Shown: piece after piece, positions 8,640 through 17,820 of the stretch
Position numbering within the stretch: the first letter of the stretch is position 1
Layout: the number at the start of each line of letters is the position of its first letter
DNA from: an uncultured Christensenella sp.
Lineage (GTDB): Bacteria > Bacillota > Clostridia > Christensenellales > UBA1242
Assembly: GCA_910586385.1 (NCBI GenBank)
Contig: CAJUGX010000005.1
Span: forward strand, 1-64,000
DNA length: 64,000 nt
Direction: 5' to 3'
Made by a program: the position numbers and the translations under genes
The notes under the pieces: model-generated
Seen by the model: only the letters and a program-made list of their open reading frames with translations
Told to the model about the DNA's origin: nothing
Databases searched by the model: none

Positions 8640-8948
8640 TTAAACAATTTTGGGCATAAGATTATAGAGCCCCGTCATTTTGAAAATCTTTTCCGCATGA
8701 GAAGATGGATTTGCAATGTAAATCGGTATCTCCTTAGATTTCATTCTTTTGTACCGTCCAATCAAAACCCCAATCCCGGTGGAATCCATAAAATCAAGTT
8801 CTGACAAATCAATCACTATTTTGTTGAAATGTGGCTTGTCAAAAATCTCATCCAGCGTAATTCTTGTATATGTGGCAGAATGCTCATCCAATTCCCCGCA
8901 CAACAAAACATAAAGCACATCTTTGTGAACACGACTTTTTACTTGCAT
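8640..8948 (-). CDS. spoIIAA: Anti-anti-sigma factor SpoIIAA
   Basis: The 102-aa STAS-domain protein carries the phosphorylation-site motif LDFMDSTGIGVLIGRYK, where Ser is the target of SpoIIAB. When dephosphorylated by SpoIIE it frees SigF. The start MQVKSRV is chosen because AAAGGAG precedes it by six bases; an in-frame GTG 34 codons upstream would add a non-STAS extension through a hairpin and is rejected. Confidence 0.95.
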   Translation of the reverse strand: MQVKSRVHKDVLYVLLCGELDEHSATYTRITLDEIFDKPHFNKIVIDLSELDFMDSTGIGVLIGRYKRMKSKEIPIYIANPSSHAEKIFKMTGLYNLMPKIV

Positions 8949-8990
8949 AACAACTCCTTTCGAAAAAATATTAGCATAAGAAATTTGCAT

Positions 8991-9020
8991 AAAAAAAAGA
9001 ACATTTGTCAGAAATGTGCT
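8991..9020 (-). terminator. Terminator-like hairpin in the spoIIA leader
   Basis: Stem AGCACATTT/AAATGTTCT with one mismatch, loop CTGAC, followed on the minus strand by T8. It lies about 45 bases before the spoIIAA start, with no minus-strand gene upstream to terminate. It also has T7 on the plus strand, so it could be bidirectional. Confidence 0.55.
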
Positions 9021-9080
9021 TTTTTTGTCAGCGTCAAGGACGATTCCCACATTTTAATTATTTGAAATTTTATAGTGCAT

Positions 9081-9123
9081 ATTATTGCATAATACCACTA
9101 TATATTGCGTGTTATGCAATAAT
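9081..9123. repeat. Palindromic element upstream of spoIIA and a nucleoside hydrolase
   Basis: Inverted repeat with 15-base arms (ATTATTGCATAATAC and GTGTTATGCAATAAT, one mismatch) around a 13-base AT-rich centre. Parts of it recur at 44395-44433 and 52000-52024. Confidence 0.75.
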
Positions 9124-9176
9124 ATCGCAAATAATACGCACAACAAACCAACAATTCAATTCAGCCCTCAAAATGT

Positions 9177-9206
9177 TTGCCTACATGTCCCATCATATGT
9201 TATAAT
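9177..9206 (+). promoter_or_regulatory. Promoter of the second nucleoside hydrolase
   Basis: TTGCCT (9177-9182), 18 bases, TATAAT (9201-9206). Confidence 0.65.
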
Positions 9207-9238
9207 AACACTAGAGAAATACGTAGATGGAGAGATTT

Positions 9239-10183
9239 ATGGAAGATAAAAAAATAAATGTAATTATTGACACTGACCCCGGTGTTGATGATGCAATCGC
9301 TCTTATGAGTGCATTCAACAGCGACAAACTCAACATTCAACTTATCACATCAGCTGGTGGAAACGGACCAATCGAAAACATCACTGCAAACGCCATTTTC
9401 TTGACAGAACTTTTCAAGAAAGAAATTCCTGTTGCTCAAGGCACAAACAAGCCTATTGTTCGCCCAACAAAATATGCCTTAGGCGCACAAGGCAAAAATG
9501 GTTTTGGGAAGTTTTCATACAACAAAAAGAAACTCAAACACAAACCAGTGGAGCTTGAAGCATGCGACGCCATGTATGAAGTACTCAAGGCAAACAAAGA
9601 GAAAACTTCAATCATTGCAATTGGCCCAATGACAAACATTGCAAAACTGCTTCTCAATCACCCAGATAGCAAAAATATGATCAAAGAGGTTATTTTCGAG
9701 TCAGGCACAAAAGAGAAAATTTATGGAATCCCATACAAATCTTTCAATGTTGGCTATGACCCAGAAGCTGCTGAAATCGTGTTTAAGAGCGGAGTTAAAC
9801 TCGTCATGGTGCCAATGGAACTTGGGCACATTGCATTCCTTGATCATGACGACATCAAGAGATTTAAGAAAGCAAACCGCATAGGAAAGATTTTTGGAAA
9901 AATGTTTGATGGCTACAGAGATTTCCATGTTGGAGATGCTGGCGCCGCCGTACATGACTGTTGCACAGTTTATTATCTCACCCAACCAGAGTTGATGAAA
10001 TATGAAAAGGGTAATATACAAATCAAATATTACAAAGACGAAACACATGACTTTGGCTATATTGACACAGATTACACCAAAAAACCAAATGCAACAATTT
10101 GTGTAGATTTCAATATTGACACATTCAAATATGACATCTTCGACATTCTGGAAAACCGCCTAAAAGAAAATGGCATTTTGTAA
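9239..10183 (+). CDS. Inosine-uridine preferring nucleoside hydrolase family protein
   Basis: The 314-aa protein opens with the classical calcium-binding motif IIDTDPGVDDAIAL and has the later IGPMTNIAKLL block and the C-terminal metal-ligand region AAVHDCCTVYY. The family splits ribonucleosides into base and ribose in purine or pyrimidine salvage. The substrate cannot be read. GGAGAG lies five bases before the chosen ATG; an ATG four codons earlier has no such site. It is one of three paralogues in the window. The usual VMMGG stretch is replaced by VIFESG, which may alter substrate preference. Confidence 0.9.
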   Translation: MEDKKINVIIDTDPGVDDAIALMSAFNSDKLNIQLITSAGGNGPIENITANAIFLTELFKKEIPVAQGTNKPIVRPTKYALGAQGKNGFGKFSYNKKKLKHKPVELEACDAMYEVLKANKEKTSIIAIGPMTNIAKLLLNHPDSKNMIKEVIFESGTKEKIYGIPYKSFNVGYDPEAAEIVFKSGVKLVMVPMELGHIAFLDHDDIKRFKKANRIGKIFGKMFDGYRDFHVGDAGAAVHDCCTVYYLTQPELMKYEKGNIQIKYYKDETHDFGYIDTDYTKKPNATICVDFNIDTFKYDIFDILENRLKENGIL

Positions 10184-10209
10184 ATCTCCCAACTTAAAAA
10201 GGTATTTAT

Positions 10210-10772
10210 ATGATAATAGAAAAGCATACGCTCGAAAAAGTTATACCAAATGACATCAAAATTGAAAGATTTGATATGGCAATCAACTTTTATGCCATGG
10301 TCAATCTAGAAAATCAACCTCATTTGGTATGCTATGATTACACCCCAGCTTGGAACTCTTGGTATCCATTTTATGATGACATAAACAAACCCCTAAGATT
10401 CAAAAGAGCATTTCAAAGACATATAAAGATTTGATTGAAGAATGCGATACAATATTAAATATAGACCTACAGCAAAAAATCTCTCAAGCAAAAGATAGAT
10501 TCAAGGAGTTGATTGGAAGTACAAAAATAAAGTTAGACAAATTGGATAATTTTATTGTCTATGAAATCAAATATTCAAAAACAGCAAACCTCTACACTAT
10601 ATACAAACTTTATAATTTAGTTGTTACGGAAATAGAAGATTCAAATATTTTGCTTAATCCCAAACATCTTAAATGCAAGACATTCAACTTAAACCAAAAA
10701 CATTTCGAAAATCTTGTTAGCAACGCTGAATACATCATCCAACATGAGGATTTACAGAAATTTTGTTTATAA
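10210..10772 (+). pseudogene. Small unknown gene with one frameshift
   Basis: Two reading frames form one protein of about 187 residues. The first runs from ATG 10210 (AAAAGG ribosome-binding site) to a stop at 10434; the second carries on from about 10390 in another frame to 10772. Adding one base at the C4 run (10390-10393) joins them as DINKPPKIQKSISKTYKDL. The joined protein is charged, with no membrane segment; I do not recognise it. It follows the nucleoside hydrolase after 26 bases. This may be a real mutation or a sequencing error. Confidence 0.65.
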
Positions 10773-10845
10773 TCATTGCGTCTTAGCATACATGAGGTAA
10801 ACTCATATAAAAAGTTGTGTTTATATAATGTTAACAATAAAAAAA

Positions 10846-10866
10846 ATACATCCAGATTGGATGTAT
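10846..10866. terminator. Bidirectional terminator between the small gene and rplL
   Basis: ATACATCC-agatt-GGATGTAT with A run before and T7 after, placed between convergent genes. Confidence 0.9.
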
Positions 10867-10904
10867 TTTTTTGAAACACAAAATTAAATTAACATATCTC
10901 CAAA

Positions 10905-11282
10905 TTATTGCAATTCAACAACAGCGCCAGCTTCTTTGAATTTTGCTTCGAATTCTTTTGCTTGAGCAGCAGCAACGTTTTCTTTGATCATTTTTGGAGC
11001 ACCATCAACAAGTGCTTTTGCTTCTGAAAGTCCAAGACCTGTTACTTCTCTAACAACCTTGATAACAGCGATTTTGTTTGCGCCTGTTTCTTTCAAGAAT
11101 ACATTGAATTCGCTCTTTTCTTCAGCAGCAGCTGGAGCAGCAGCACCAGCAACTGGAGCAGCAGCAACTGCAACTGGAGCAGCAGCGCTTACGCCAAATT
11201 CTTCTTCAAGAGCTTTAACAAGTTCTGAAACTTCAACGATAGACAATTTTTTGATTTCTTCAACGATATTATTTATAGCCAT
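10905..11282 (-). CDS. rplL: Ribosomal protein L7/L12
   Basis: The 125-aa protein has the N-terminal dimer region, an Ala/Pro hinge (about 36-55) and the C-terminal factor-binding domain with KIAVIKVVREVTGLGLSEAK. It forms the ribosomal stalk with L10. It lies downstream of rplJ, with an A/G-rich ribosome-binding site, and is followed by a terminator, so rpoB is not joined to this operon. Confidence 0.98.
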   Translation of the reverse strand: MAINNIVEEIKKLSIVEVSELVKALEEEFGVSAAAPVAVAAAPVAGAAAPAAAEEKSEFNVFLKETGANKIAVIKVVREVTGLGLSEAKALVDGAPKMIKENVAAAQAKEFEAKFKEAGAVVELQ

Positions 11283-11338
11283 TTTTATAATCTCCTTTTC
11301 AATTTTCTAATATGTGATTTATTATGCGATTTTTAAGT

Positions 11339-11854
11339 TTATTTTGTTGCAATCGCATTCAAAGCAACAACCAACCCTCTTGTTGGGGCTGAGAGAACTC
11401 TGCACAAACTTGAAGCAGGATTGTTCAAAGTTCCAAGAAGTTTTGCAATAAGTTCTTCCTTTGATGGAAGTGTTGCAAGTGCTTCGATGTTTTTCGCGTC
11501 AACGCGTGCACCGTTCAAAATTCCAAATTTGATAACCATTTTCTTGGTTTCTTTTACGCAGTTGCAAACAATTTTTGCAGGAGCAACTTCGTCATTATAA
11601 CCAATAGCAACGGCAGTAGTGCCTTCCAAGAAATTGGCAGGACACTCAATACCAAGGTCAGAAAGTGCTTTCAACATCAAGCGATTTTTGTAAACTTTAT
11701 ATTCACATCCGCTTTCACGAAACTTCTTACGAAGTGCTGTATCTTCAGCAACTGTGAGTCCACGGTAGTCAACAAAAGCCAATGTTTTTGCTTTGGAGAA
11801 TTTTTCTTTAATCTCTTCAACAACAAGTTTTTTAGCCTCTAAATTAGCACTCAT
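11339..11854 (-). CDS. rplJ: Ribosomal protein L10
   Basis: The 171-aa protein has the L10 N-terminal block (AKTLAFVDYRGLTVAED) and typical length. It anchors L7/L12 dimers on the large subunit and represses its own operon by binding the leader RNA. An L10 leader with an attenuator precedes it. rplK and rplA, usual upstream neighbours, are absent here. Confidence 0.98.
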   Translation of the reverse strand: MSANLEAKKLVVEEIKEKFSKAKTLAFVDYRGLTVAEDTALRKKFRESGCEYKVYKNRLMLKALSDLGIECPANFLEGTTAVAIGYNDEVAPAKIVCNCVKETKKMVIKFGILNGARVDAKNIEALATLPSKEELIAKLLGTLNNPASSLCRVLSAPTRGLVVALNAIATK

Positions 11855-11899
11855 TTTCTATCCCTCCTTTTAATCTAATTTTTGTGTCTCTTTTGCATT

Positions 11900-12025
11900 A
11901 AAAAATCTCTGTAACCACGGAAAAGTCACAGAGATATAAACTCATTCTCAACTTTTCCTCGGTAAGCACAGCAACCTGTTTACGCAATTTCTTGCACTTA
12001 CGGTCTTCGGAAGATTTATCAATAC
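11900..12025 (-). ncRNA. Ribosomal protein L10 leader with attenuator
   Basis: The transcript from the promoter at 12032-12061 contains GACCGTAAGTGCAAGAAA, GCGTAAACAGGTTGC and CTTACCGAGGAAAAG, which pair across in the manner of the L10 leader of Gram-positive bacteria. L10 (or the L10-L7/L12 complex) binds this element and promotes the downstream terminator. Confidence 0.85.
11905..11935 (-). terminator. Attenuator hairpin of the rplJL leader
   Basis: ATCTCTGT, a 15-base loop region, ACAGAGAT, then T6 on the minus strand, ending about 45 bases before rplJ. It is the expected premature terminator of L10 autoregulation. Confidence 0.85.
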
Positions 12026-12031
12026 TTTGTG

Positions 12032-12061
12032 ATTATACACCACTCCCTCTTGCAATGTCAA
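12032..12061 (-). promoter_or_regulatory. Promoter of rplJL
   Basis: Perfect TTGACA (12056-12061), 18 bases, perfect TATAAT (12032-12037) on the minus strand. Confidence 0.9.
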
Positions 12062-12110
12062 CATTTTTTCACAAAATTTCAAAACTTTTTGCAATTTTGC
12101 CAAAAAAAAA

Positions 12111-12130
12111 GACAAGCCTTCAAACTTGTC
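12111..12130 (-). terminator. Terminator of the ftsH operon
   Basis: GACAAG-tttgaagg-CTTGTC hairpin followed by T9 on the minus strand, 30 bases after the 292-aa gene. Confidence 0.85.
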
Positions 12131-12161
12131 CTTTTATCAAAGTAATTTCATAAACAAAATT

Positions 12162-13040
12162 TTACCATTCATTGTTTGGAACAAGAGTTGCCCAAGCATC
12201 TTCAAACCTGTTTGTATTCGCCTTAACTGTAATAACAATAGCATATTCATTGTCGTCATTTGGGTAAGAAACTGGGATAACAATGCTTGTATTTCTAAAT
12301 CCAGCCTCTGTATTCAAAGCGATATAGACCTCTGAAAATGAGAATGAAATCTTTTCTTTTGTCCAAGCATCAGACTTAAACACCTTTCCATTTTGCTTTG
12401 TCACCTTTCGTTCTTTCGCGTAAGTAAGTTTCAAGAAGTGTGGATTTGCACTTGTAAGTGTATGCATAGCAGCGCTGAAATACTGATGCTCTTCAATGTC
12501 ATATGTGAAGACTGAACCACTGAAAATCCCTGACAAACATGATTGAGCAAATGATTTGTCAAACACTTTCTTAAACTCCTTGAATCTTGCATCATCTTCT
12601 GGGATGGCTGCGACAGGATGATCAATATTTGTGCCATTATACAATTTTGCTTCTGTATAGTTGTTGTCAATGCAATGAGGTTTCAAACTTACTGGCACAG
12701 TTGCCAAAATGATGATTACAAACGCAAAGACAAACGCAACTCCCATCGCAACCGCAGTGATGATTTTTCTTTTCTTTTTTCTTTCTACAAGTTTTTCGGT
12801 CTGCATTCTGGTGTAAATTTCGTCATCAGACAACCCCTCATAACTTTCCTGAGGTTTTTCCTTTTTGACCTTTTTAGCCCTCTTTTTAGGCTCAGAAACA
12901 GCCTCTTCAGTCACCTTGGCAACCTCTTCAACATTTGCCTCAGTCTTTTGTTCCTCAGCAACGCCATCTTGAGAAGTCACTTCTTCTGAAGCGACCTCTT
13001 CAACCTCTTGAGTTTGCTCTTGAATTTCCTTTTCTTCCAT
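12162..13040 (-). CDS. Single-pass membrane protein with acidic N-terminus, unknown
   Basis: The 292-aa protein has an acidic Glu/Val/Gln-rich N-terminal tail (1-55), a basic KKRAKKVKKEK patch, a short helical segment ending in ERKKKRK, one transmembrane helix (about 95-117) and an extracytoplasmic domain of about 170 residues without a recognised fold. Its start codon overlaps the ftsH stop (ATGA), so it is translationally coupled to FtsH. A membrane-quality-control role is possible from context only. Confidence 0.7.
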   Translation of the reverse strand: MEEKEIQEQTQEVEEVASEEVTSQDGVAEEQKTEANVEEVAKVTEEAVSEPKKRAKKVKKEKPQESYEGLSDDEIYTRMQTEKLVERKKKRKIITAVAMGVAFVFAFVIIILATVPVSLKPHCIDNNYTEAKLYNGTNIDHPVAAIPEDDARFKEFKKVFDKSFAQSCLSGIFSGSVFTYDIEEHQYFSAAMHTLTSANPHFLKLTYAKERKVTKQNGKVFKSDAWTKEKISFSFSEVYIALNTEAGFRNTSIVIPVSYPNDDNEYAIVITVKANTNRFEDAWATLVPNNEW

Positions 13041-15337
13041 CAGTTATTTTCTCCATTGTCTTTCTTGTCTGCATCAGACTTCTTTGCTTCAGTTGATTTT
13101 TTTGCAGAAGTCTTCTTTGCAGTTGATGTTGTCTTCTTTGGCTTTTCTTCAACCTTTACAGAAGATGATGTTGCAGTTTTTCTTATGGTTGGCTTAGACT
13201 CAATCTTGACTACCTTATTTTCAACTTCAGCTGGTTTTTTATCAGCCTCAACCAAAGCGCTTTTCATCACCTCATATTCTTTCTTCAATTGGTCAAGTTC
13301 TTCTTGAGAAATGATTCCCATCTTGAGGAGATTTTCCCCTTCGGCAATCTTTCTTTCAAAGTTGTGGAGTTTCTCATTGTGTTCCCTTTCCACTCTGAGT
13401 CTTTCTTCTTTTTCTTTTTGAGACTTTTCTCTCTTTTCAAGAATTGAAACGATTTCTTCAGTCTTCTTGCCTGCCATTATCATATCAACTTCTTCTTTGT
13501 AAATTGTTTCTCTTGCAAGAAGAAGTTTTGCCATCTCATGCAAAATTTCAATTTTTTCAGAAAGGACATCTTTTGCACGCTTGTAGTTTGTGTTTAAGAT
13601 AGACATAATTTCTTCATCTGCAAGACTTGCAAGTTTTTCAGAGAAATCATTTTTGGTTTGATAATCTCTTCCGATAAACACTTGAGAAGAACTTCCAAGT
13701 GCAAGGAAGCCAATTTTCTTGCTCATCCCCCAATCATAAACCATTGCATGAGCAATCTTTGTAGCATGTTGCATATCAGAAGATGCTCCGCTTGTGATTT
13801 CTTTAAGCACAAGTTCTTCAGCGATTCTTCCACCCATGCTCATTGCGATTGTGTCATTTGCCTTTCCGATTGACATTGTCATGTCATCAGTTTCTGGTCT
13901 ACTCATTGTGTAGCCACCAGCATTTCCACGTGGAATGATCGAAACCTCTTGCACATCTTCGCAGTTTTTCAAACTCTTTGCAACGATTGTATGTCCAGCC
14001 TCATGATAAGCAGTAAGCTTTCTCTCTTTTTCAGTGAGGATTCTGCTCTTCTTTTGAGGCCCCATAATCACCTTGTTGATACCTTCTGTGATATCTTCCA
14101 TGATGATTCTTGGTCTTCCAGCACGGGCAGCAAGGATTGCCGCTTCGTTGAGCATATTTTCAATGTCCGCACCAGTGAAGCCAGTTGTAATTCTCGCCAA
14201 AACATTGAAATCAACACTTTCGTCAAGAGGCTTGTTTCTTGCATGGATTTTCAAAATCCCTTCTCTGCCCTTGACATCTGGCACATGAACATAAATCTGC
14301 CTGTCAAAACGACCTGGACGCATCAAAGCAGGATCCAAAACATCACTTCTGTTTGTTGCCGCCAACACAATGATTCCTTCGTTTGGCTCAAATCCATCCA
14401 TTTCAACAAGAAGTTGGTTCAAAGTTTGTTCTCTTTCATCGTTTCCGCCGCCGAGACCAGCACCACGCTGACGACCGACAGCATCAATTTCATCGATGAA
14501 GACGATGCAAGGTTTGTTTTTCTTTGCTTGGTCAAACAAATCTCTTACTCTTGAAGCTCCAACGCCAACAAACATTTCAACAAAGTCAGAACCGCTTATT
14601 GAGATGAAAGGCACTTTGCTTTCTCCAGCAACGGCTCTTGCAAGAAGAGTTTTTCCAGTACCAGGTTGCCCAACAAGAAGCACCCCCTTTGGAATGCGTG
14701 CCCCAAGGTCGGTAAATTTCTTTGGATTTCTCAAAAATTCAACAATCTCTGCAAGTTCTGCTTTTTCTTCATCCATTCCAGCAATGTCAGAAAATCTTAC
14801 CTTTGACATTGAATAAGATTTGACTTTTGTTTTTCCAAATTGCATTGCACCCCTGTTTGCACCTGCAAGCATCTTCCAAAGCATGAAGAATACAAAGATT
14901 GCAAAACCGACATAGAGGATTGGAATAAGCACATCCCAGAAACTTACACCAGCCGTGCCAATGTCATAATCAATTCCATATTTGTCACAAAGGGCAAACA
15001 AATCCAAACTTCCAGTTTCATCATCAACCCAATATTCTTGATTTACGGTATATTTGAAGTAATAATTAGAATAGGTCTTTGCTTGCCCATTTTTATAATC
15101 AGAGCCCTCAACTATTACATAAGCTGTACCTTCTCTAAAAAGCACAAACTTGGCTTGTACAGGTGCATCTCCTTCTTTCTCTGAATACTCTCCCTGAAGC
15201 AAGTCAATACCTTTGGCAGTTGTCAACTTTGTCCCATGATTTCCAAAATCAACAAAGAGCAGGCAAAGAAGAAGTGCAGCGACCAAAGCGACAATCACCC
15301 AAGTAAACTTGAATCTCCCTTGTTTTTTCTCGTCCAT
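13040..15337 (-). CDS. ftsH: ATP-dependent zinc metalloprotease FtsH
   Basis: The 765-aa membrane protease has two N-terminal helices (about 12-31 and 133-154) flanking an outer domain, Walker A GQPGTGKT (223-230), Walker B CIVFIDEIDAVG (277-288), the second region of homology with RPGRFDR, and the zinc motif HEAGH (445-449). It degrades misfolded and short-lived membrane and cytoplasmic proteins. The body is conserved, but residues after about 640 form a coiled, then Lys/Ser/Thr-rich tail about 60 residues long that is not part of the usual FtsH. AAGGAG precedes the ATG. Confidence 0.98.
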   Translation of the reverse strand: MDEKKQGRFKFTWVIVALVAALLLCLLFVDFGNHGTKLTTAKGIDLLQGEYSEKEGDAPVQAKFVLFREGTAYVIVEGSDYKNGQAKTYSNYYFKYTVNQEYWVDDETGSLDLFALCDKYGIDYDIGTAGVSFWDVLIPILYVGFAIFVFFMLWKMLAGANRGAMQFGKTKVKSYSMSKVRFSDIAGMDEEKAELAEIVEFLRNPKKFTDLGARIPKGVLLVGQPGTGKTLLARAVAGESKVPFISISGSDFVEMFVGVGASRVRDLFDQAKKNKPCIVFIDEIDAVGRQRGAGLGGGNDEREQTLNQLLVEMDGFEPNEGIIVLAATNRSDVLDPALMRPGRFDRQIYVHVPDVKGREGILKIHARNKPLDESVDFNVLARITTGFTGADIENMLNEAAILAARAGRPRIIMEDITEGINKVIMGPQKKSRILTEKERKLTAYHEAGHTIVAKSLKNCEDVQEVSIIPRGNAGGYTMSRPETDDMTMSIGKANDTIAMSMGGRIAEELVLKEITSGASSDMQHATKIAHAMVYDWGMSKKIGFLALGSSSQVFIGRDYQTKNDFSEKLASLADEEIMSILNTNYKRAKDVLSEKIEILHEMAKLLLARETIYKEEVDMIMAGKKTEEIVSILEKREKSQKEKEERLRVEREHNEKLHNFERKIAEGENLLKMGIISQEELDQLKKEYEVMKSALVEADKKPAEVENKVVKIESKPTIRKTATSSSVKVEEKPKKTTSTAKKTSAKKSTEAKKSDADKKDNGENN

Positions 15338-15472
15338 AAATTCTCCTTAAAAATAGATTTAGTTTGTTAGTATACTTTGATATTTTATCATAAAGAAAAA
15401 ATAAACACAACAAAAGACAGCCATTTCATGAAAAAAATATGTCACATTTTGACTTCAAAAAAGAGAGAAAGT

Positions 15473-16735
15473 TTATCTTGCATAAACCCTCACTCTTGTT
15501 TTGAATAGGACATGATTCAAATAGTCATCCTTGTCGTCCAAACTCTCCAAAAATCTCACGAAGCTCTTTCTGTCAGTGTTGTACATCTTGGTATAAAAAT
15601 CAGCAATATCAGCTTTCTCCTCTCGCATAACAGCAAGCCCGTCTGACATATTTTTTTTGACTTTCTTCTCAATTTCGTTTGCAGCTTCACTGGTAATCAC
15701 ATACAAATCAACATTCTCATCAAACATTCCATCGTCTTCTTCCACCCCATTGAGCACGATTGAGAATTTCAAATCAGTGTAAAACACAGGGATTCCATTT
15801 TCAAAAACAACTTTCTTTTTCATCTTTTTGTCATAGATGTTGAAAGTCAAATCTGCACTTTCAAAATATTCTCCCCCAATATCCTTTATGGTGAGAGCCC
15901 CAGTACTGAAATTTCCACGGAAGTAGTTGATGTTTTTCATATCTCTCGAACTTATCTGCTTTTTCAAGAAACCATTTTTGAAGATGAGTGACTCTCCTCC
16001 ATTCACAATGCTGTAGGAAACATTTTCACCTTCTCCTGTCTGCCCACCATTTTCTCCACCTTGAGTCTCGCTTCCGCCACCTTGTGACTCTGTGTTGGAG
16101 ACAGAAATCCCTTCGTCATCATTTTCTTCAAGCGAAAAGATTGGGATGATGCTCGTCTTTGTTGGAGAGAAATAACCTTTGAAAAAATTTTCCAAAGACG
16201 CATCAGTTGCGGTGATGTATCTCTGATTGAAGTTGACCATCTCGCTTACCTTGATCGAACTCTCCATATCAAGTTTTTGCATAGCACTCAAAAATTCTTT
16301 TGCACTCGTGTTTGTGGCAATAAGTTTCGTGCTCGACGGAACTTCTTTTTCTCTTGTCAAATAGTCTAAGATTTTTGTCACATCATCTTGAAACAACTCT
16401 TCATTCAGCACGACAGTCCTAAGATGAGAAAGTCCAACCTCTCTTCCAAGATATTGTCCCGCATAGTCAATTGCCTCAACAAAACTTTCCCCACTTGCCG
16501 TGATAACTTTGTATGTCTCCGTAAAAGTTTGCTCTGCAATCGGGATAAATGTCAAAAATGAAATCTCAAATTGTCCCGAATTACTTGGACTGCTGTCAAT
16601 ACCAATTGCCGTCACAACGGCAAATCGATTTATCTCAGTTGATTTTCCAAGTGCACTAAACCCATAAAAGACCATGATAAAAATGAAGATCATTGCCATT
16701 GGCGTTTTCCATATTTTGCTTACAAATCGTTTCAT
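15473..16735 (-). CDS. gerC: Spore germination receptor C subunit (Ger(x)C family)
   Basis: The 420-aa protein has an N-terminal hydrophobic segment (about 12-30), then TEINRFAVVTAIGID, the conserved opening of Ger(x)C proteins, and the family C-terminal domain. GerC is the lipoprotein subunit of the germinant receptor on the spore inner membrane. Here the usual lipobox Cys is replaced (SALGKSTEIN), so the protein should stay anchored by its helix. A Gly/Gln/Ser/Glu-rich insert (about 210-240) is low complexity. It overlaps gerB by four bases. Confidence 0.9.
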   Translation of the reverse strand: MKRFVSKIWKTPMAMIFIFIMVFYGFSALGKSTEINRFAVVTAIGIDSSPSNSGQFEISFLTFIPIAEQTFTETYKVITASGESFVEAIDYAGQYLGREVGLSHLRTVVLNEELFQDDVTKILDYLTREKEVPSSTKLIATNTSAKEFLSAMQKLDMESSIKVSEMVNFNQRYITATDASLENFFKGYFSPTKTSIIPIFSLEENDDEGISVSNTESQGGGSETQGGENGGQTGEGENVSYSIVNGGESLIFKNGFLKKQISSRDMKNINYFRGNFSTGALTIKDIGGEYFESADLTFNIYDKKMKKKVVFENGIPVFYTDLKFSIVLNGVEEDDGMFDENVDLYVITSEAANEIEKKVKKNMSDGLAVMREEKADIADFYTKMYNTDRKSFVRFLESLDDKDDYLNHVLFKTRVRVYAR

Positions 16736-17820
16736 TCTCTCTTCTCCTTATGTTTTTTGACAAGAAGAGCAACAAGACAACAAACTGGAACGATGCCAAA
16801 TGCAATTATTGCGAAATACGGCAAAAACTCCTCTGCATAAATGATGATTCGACTTAAGTTTATCACAGCAAAGCGAATCAAAAGTATAAAAGCGAAGTTG
16901 AAAACAAGCACTGAATAAATCCTATCCAGTTTCGGAAAAATTCCATCAAAGCACACAAAAAATGCCTTCAGATAAATCGCAAGTTGAAAATATGTCAAAA
17001 AGATGATAAACACCATTGATATGATGTCCAACCTGCCAATCCCTCCGTATTCTTTCACATAACTCAAAATCTCGAAGAATGCAAATGGATGCAAAAAGGA
17101 TGTATAAGTATAGGAAAGGAAAAACACCAATATGATTGCTGTGACAGAAATTACCCCTGCCGCAAAGAGCGAAAACACAATCTTCCACTCCTTCTTTTTC
17201 ACTTGAATCTTATCCATAAACAGAAACAAGATTATCGTATCACCAAAGACAGAAATGTGTTTTATTGTGGCAATGACGATATTGGAAAAACTAGACTGCT
17301 CCACAATGACAGAACTGTTTATCCCAAAGGCTCCAACAACAACTGCAAACAACAAAATCGCCACTGCCCCAGGGAAAAAGAGTTGTGCCGTCCTGCCAAT
17401 CGTCCTCACCCCACAAATTGCCATATGATTGACAACTGGAAGCAAACAGATGAGAAAAAGCGTGTTGTTTGACTCTTTATAGATCAGGTTTCTAAAAAAG
17501 ATATAGGTCACATTATAAAGCAAGATCATTTTCGCCAAAAAGAATATTCCAACAAAAACAAAGACAATCACCGTGACTATTTTTCCAAAATTGTTTTTTA
17601 CAACATCAAAAAATCGTTCTGTCGGAAACTTTTTCTTCAATTTCCAAAACAAAACCAAAAGACCAAACTCAAGCAAAAAGAGAAACACCGAGGCAATCAA
17701 TCCCTCAAATTTTGCATTGTTGAAAAGAAGAGACGGCAAAACAAGAATCTTGTTTGCAAAAATCAAGAAGAAAAGCAATATTCCTGTTTGCCACGCTCCA
17801 ATTGTCTTATCCCTAATCAT
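16732..17820 (-). CDS. gerB: Spore germination receptor B subunit (permease-like)
   Basis: The 362-aa protein has about ten helices of the GerAB/APC-type fold and begins IRDKTIGAWQTGILLF, a typical opening of the family. It is the germinant-binding membrane subunit. The start at 17820 is chosen because AAGGAGAG lies just upstream; it overlaps the end of gerA by eight bases. An ATG seven codons earlier lacks that spacing. Confidence 0.92.
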   Translation of the reverse strand: MIRDKTIGAWQTGILLFFLIFANKILVLPSLLFNNAKFEGLIASVFLFLLEFGLLVLFWKLKKKFPTERFFDVVKNNFGKIVTVIVFVFVGIFFLAKMILLYNVTYIFFRNLIYKESNNTLFLICLLPVVNHMAICGVRTIGRTAQLFFPGAVAILLFAVVVGAFGINSSVIVEQSSFSNIVIATIKHISVFGDTIILFLFMDKIQVKKKEWKIVFSLFAAGVISVTAIILVFFLSYTYTSFLHPFAFFEILSYVKEYGGIGRLDIISMVFIIFLTYFQLAIYLKAFFVCFDGIFPKLDRIYSVLVFNFAFILLIRFAVINLSRIIIYAEEFLPYFAIIAFGIVPVCCLVALLVKKHKEKRE

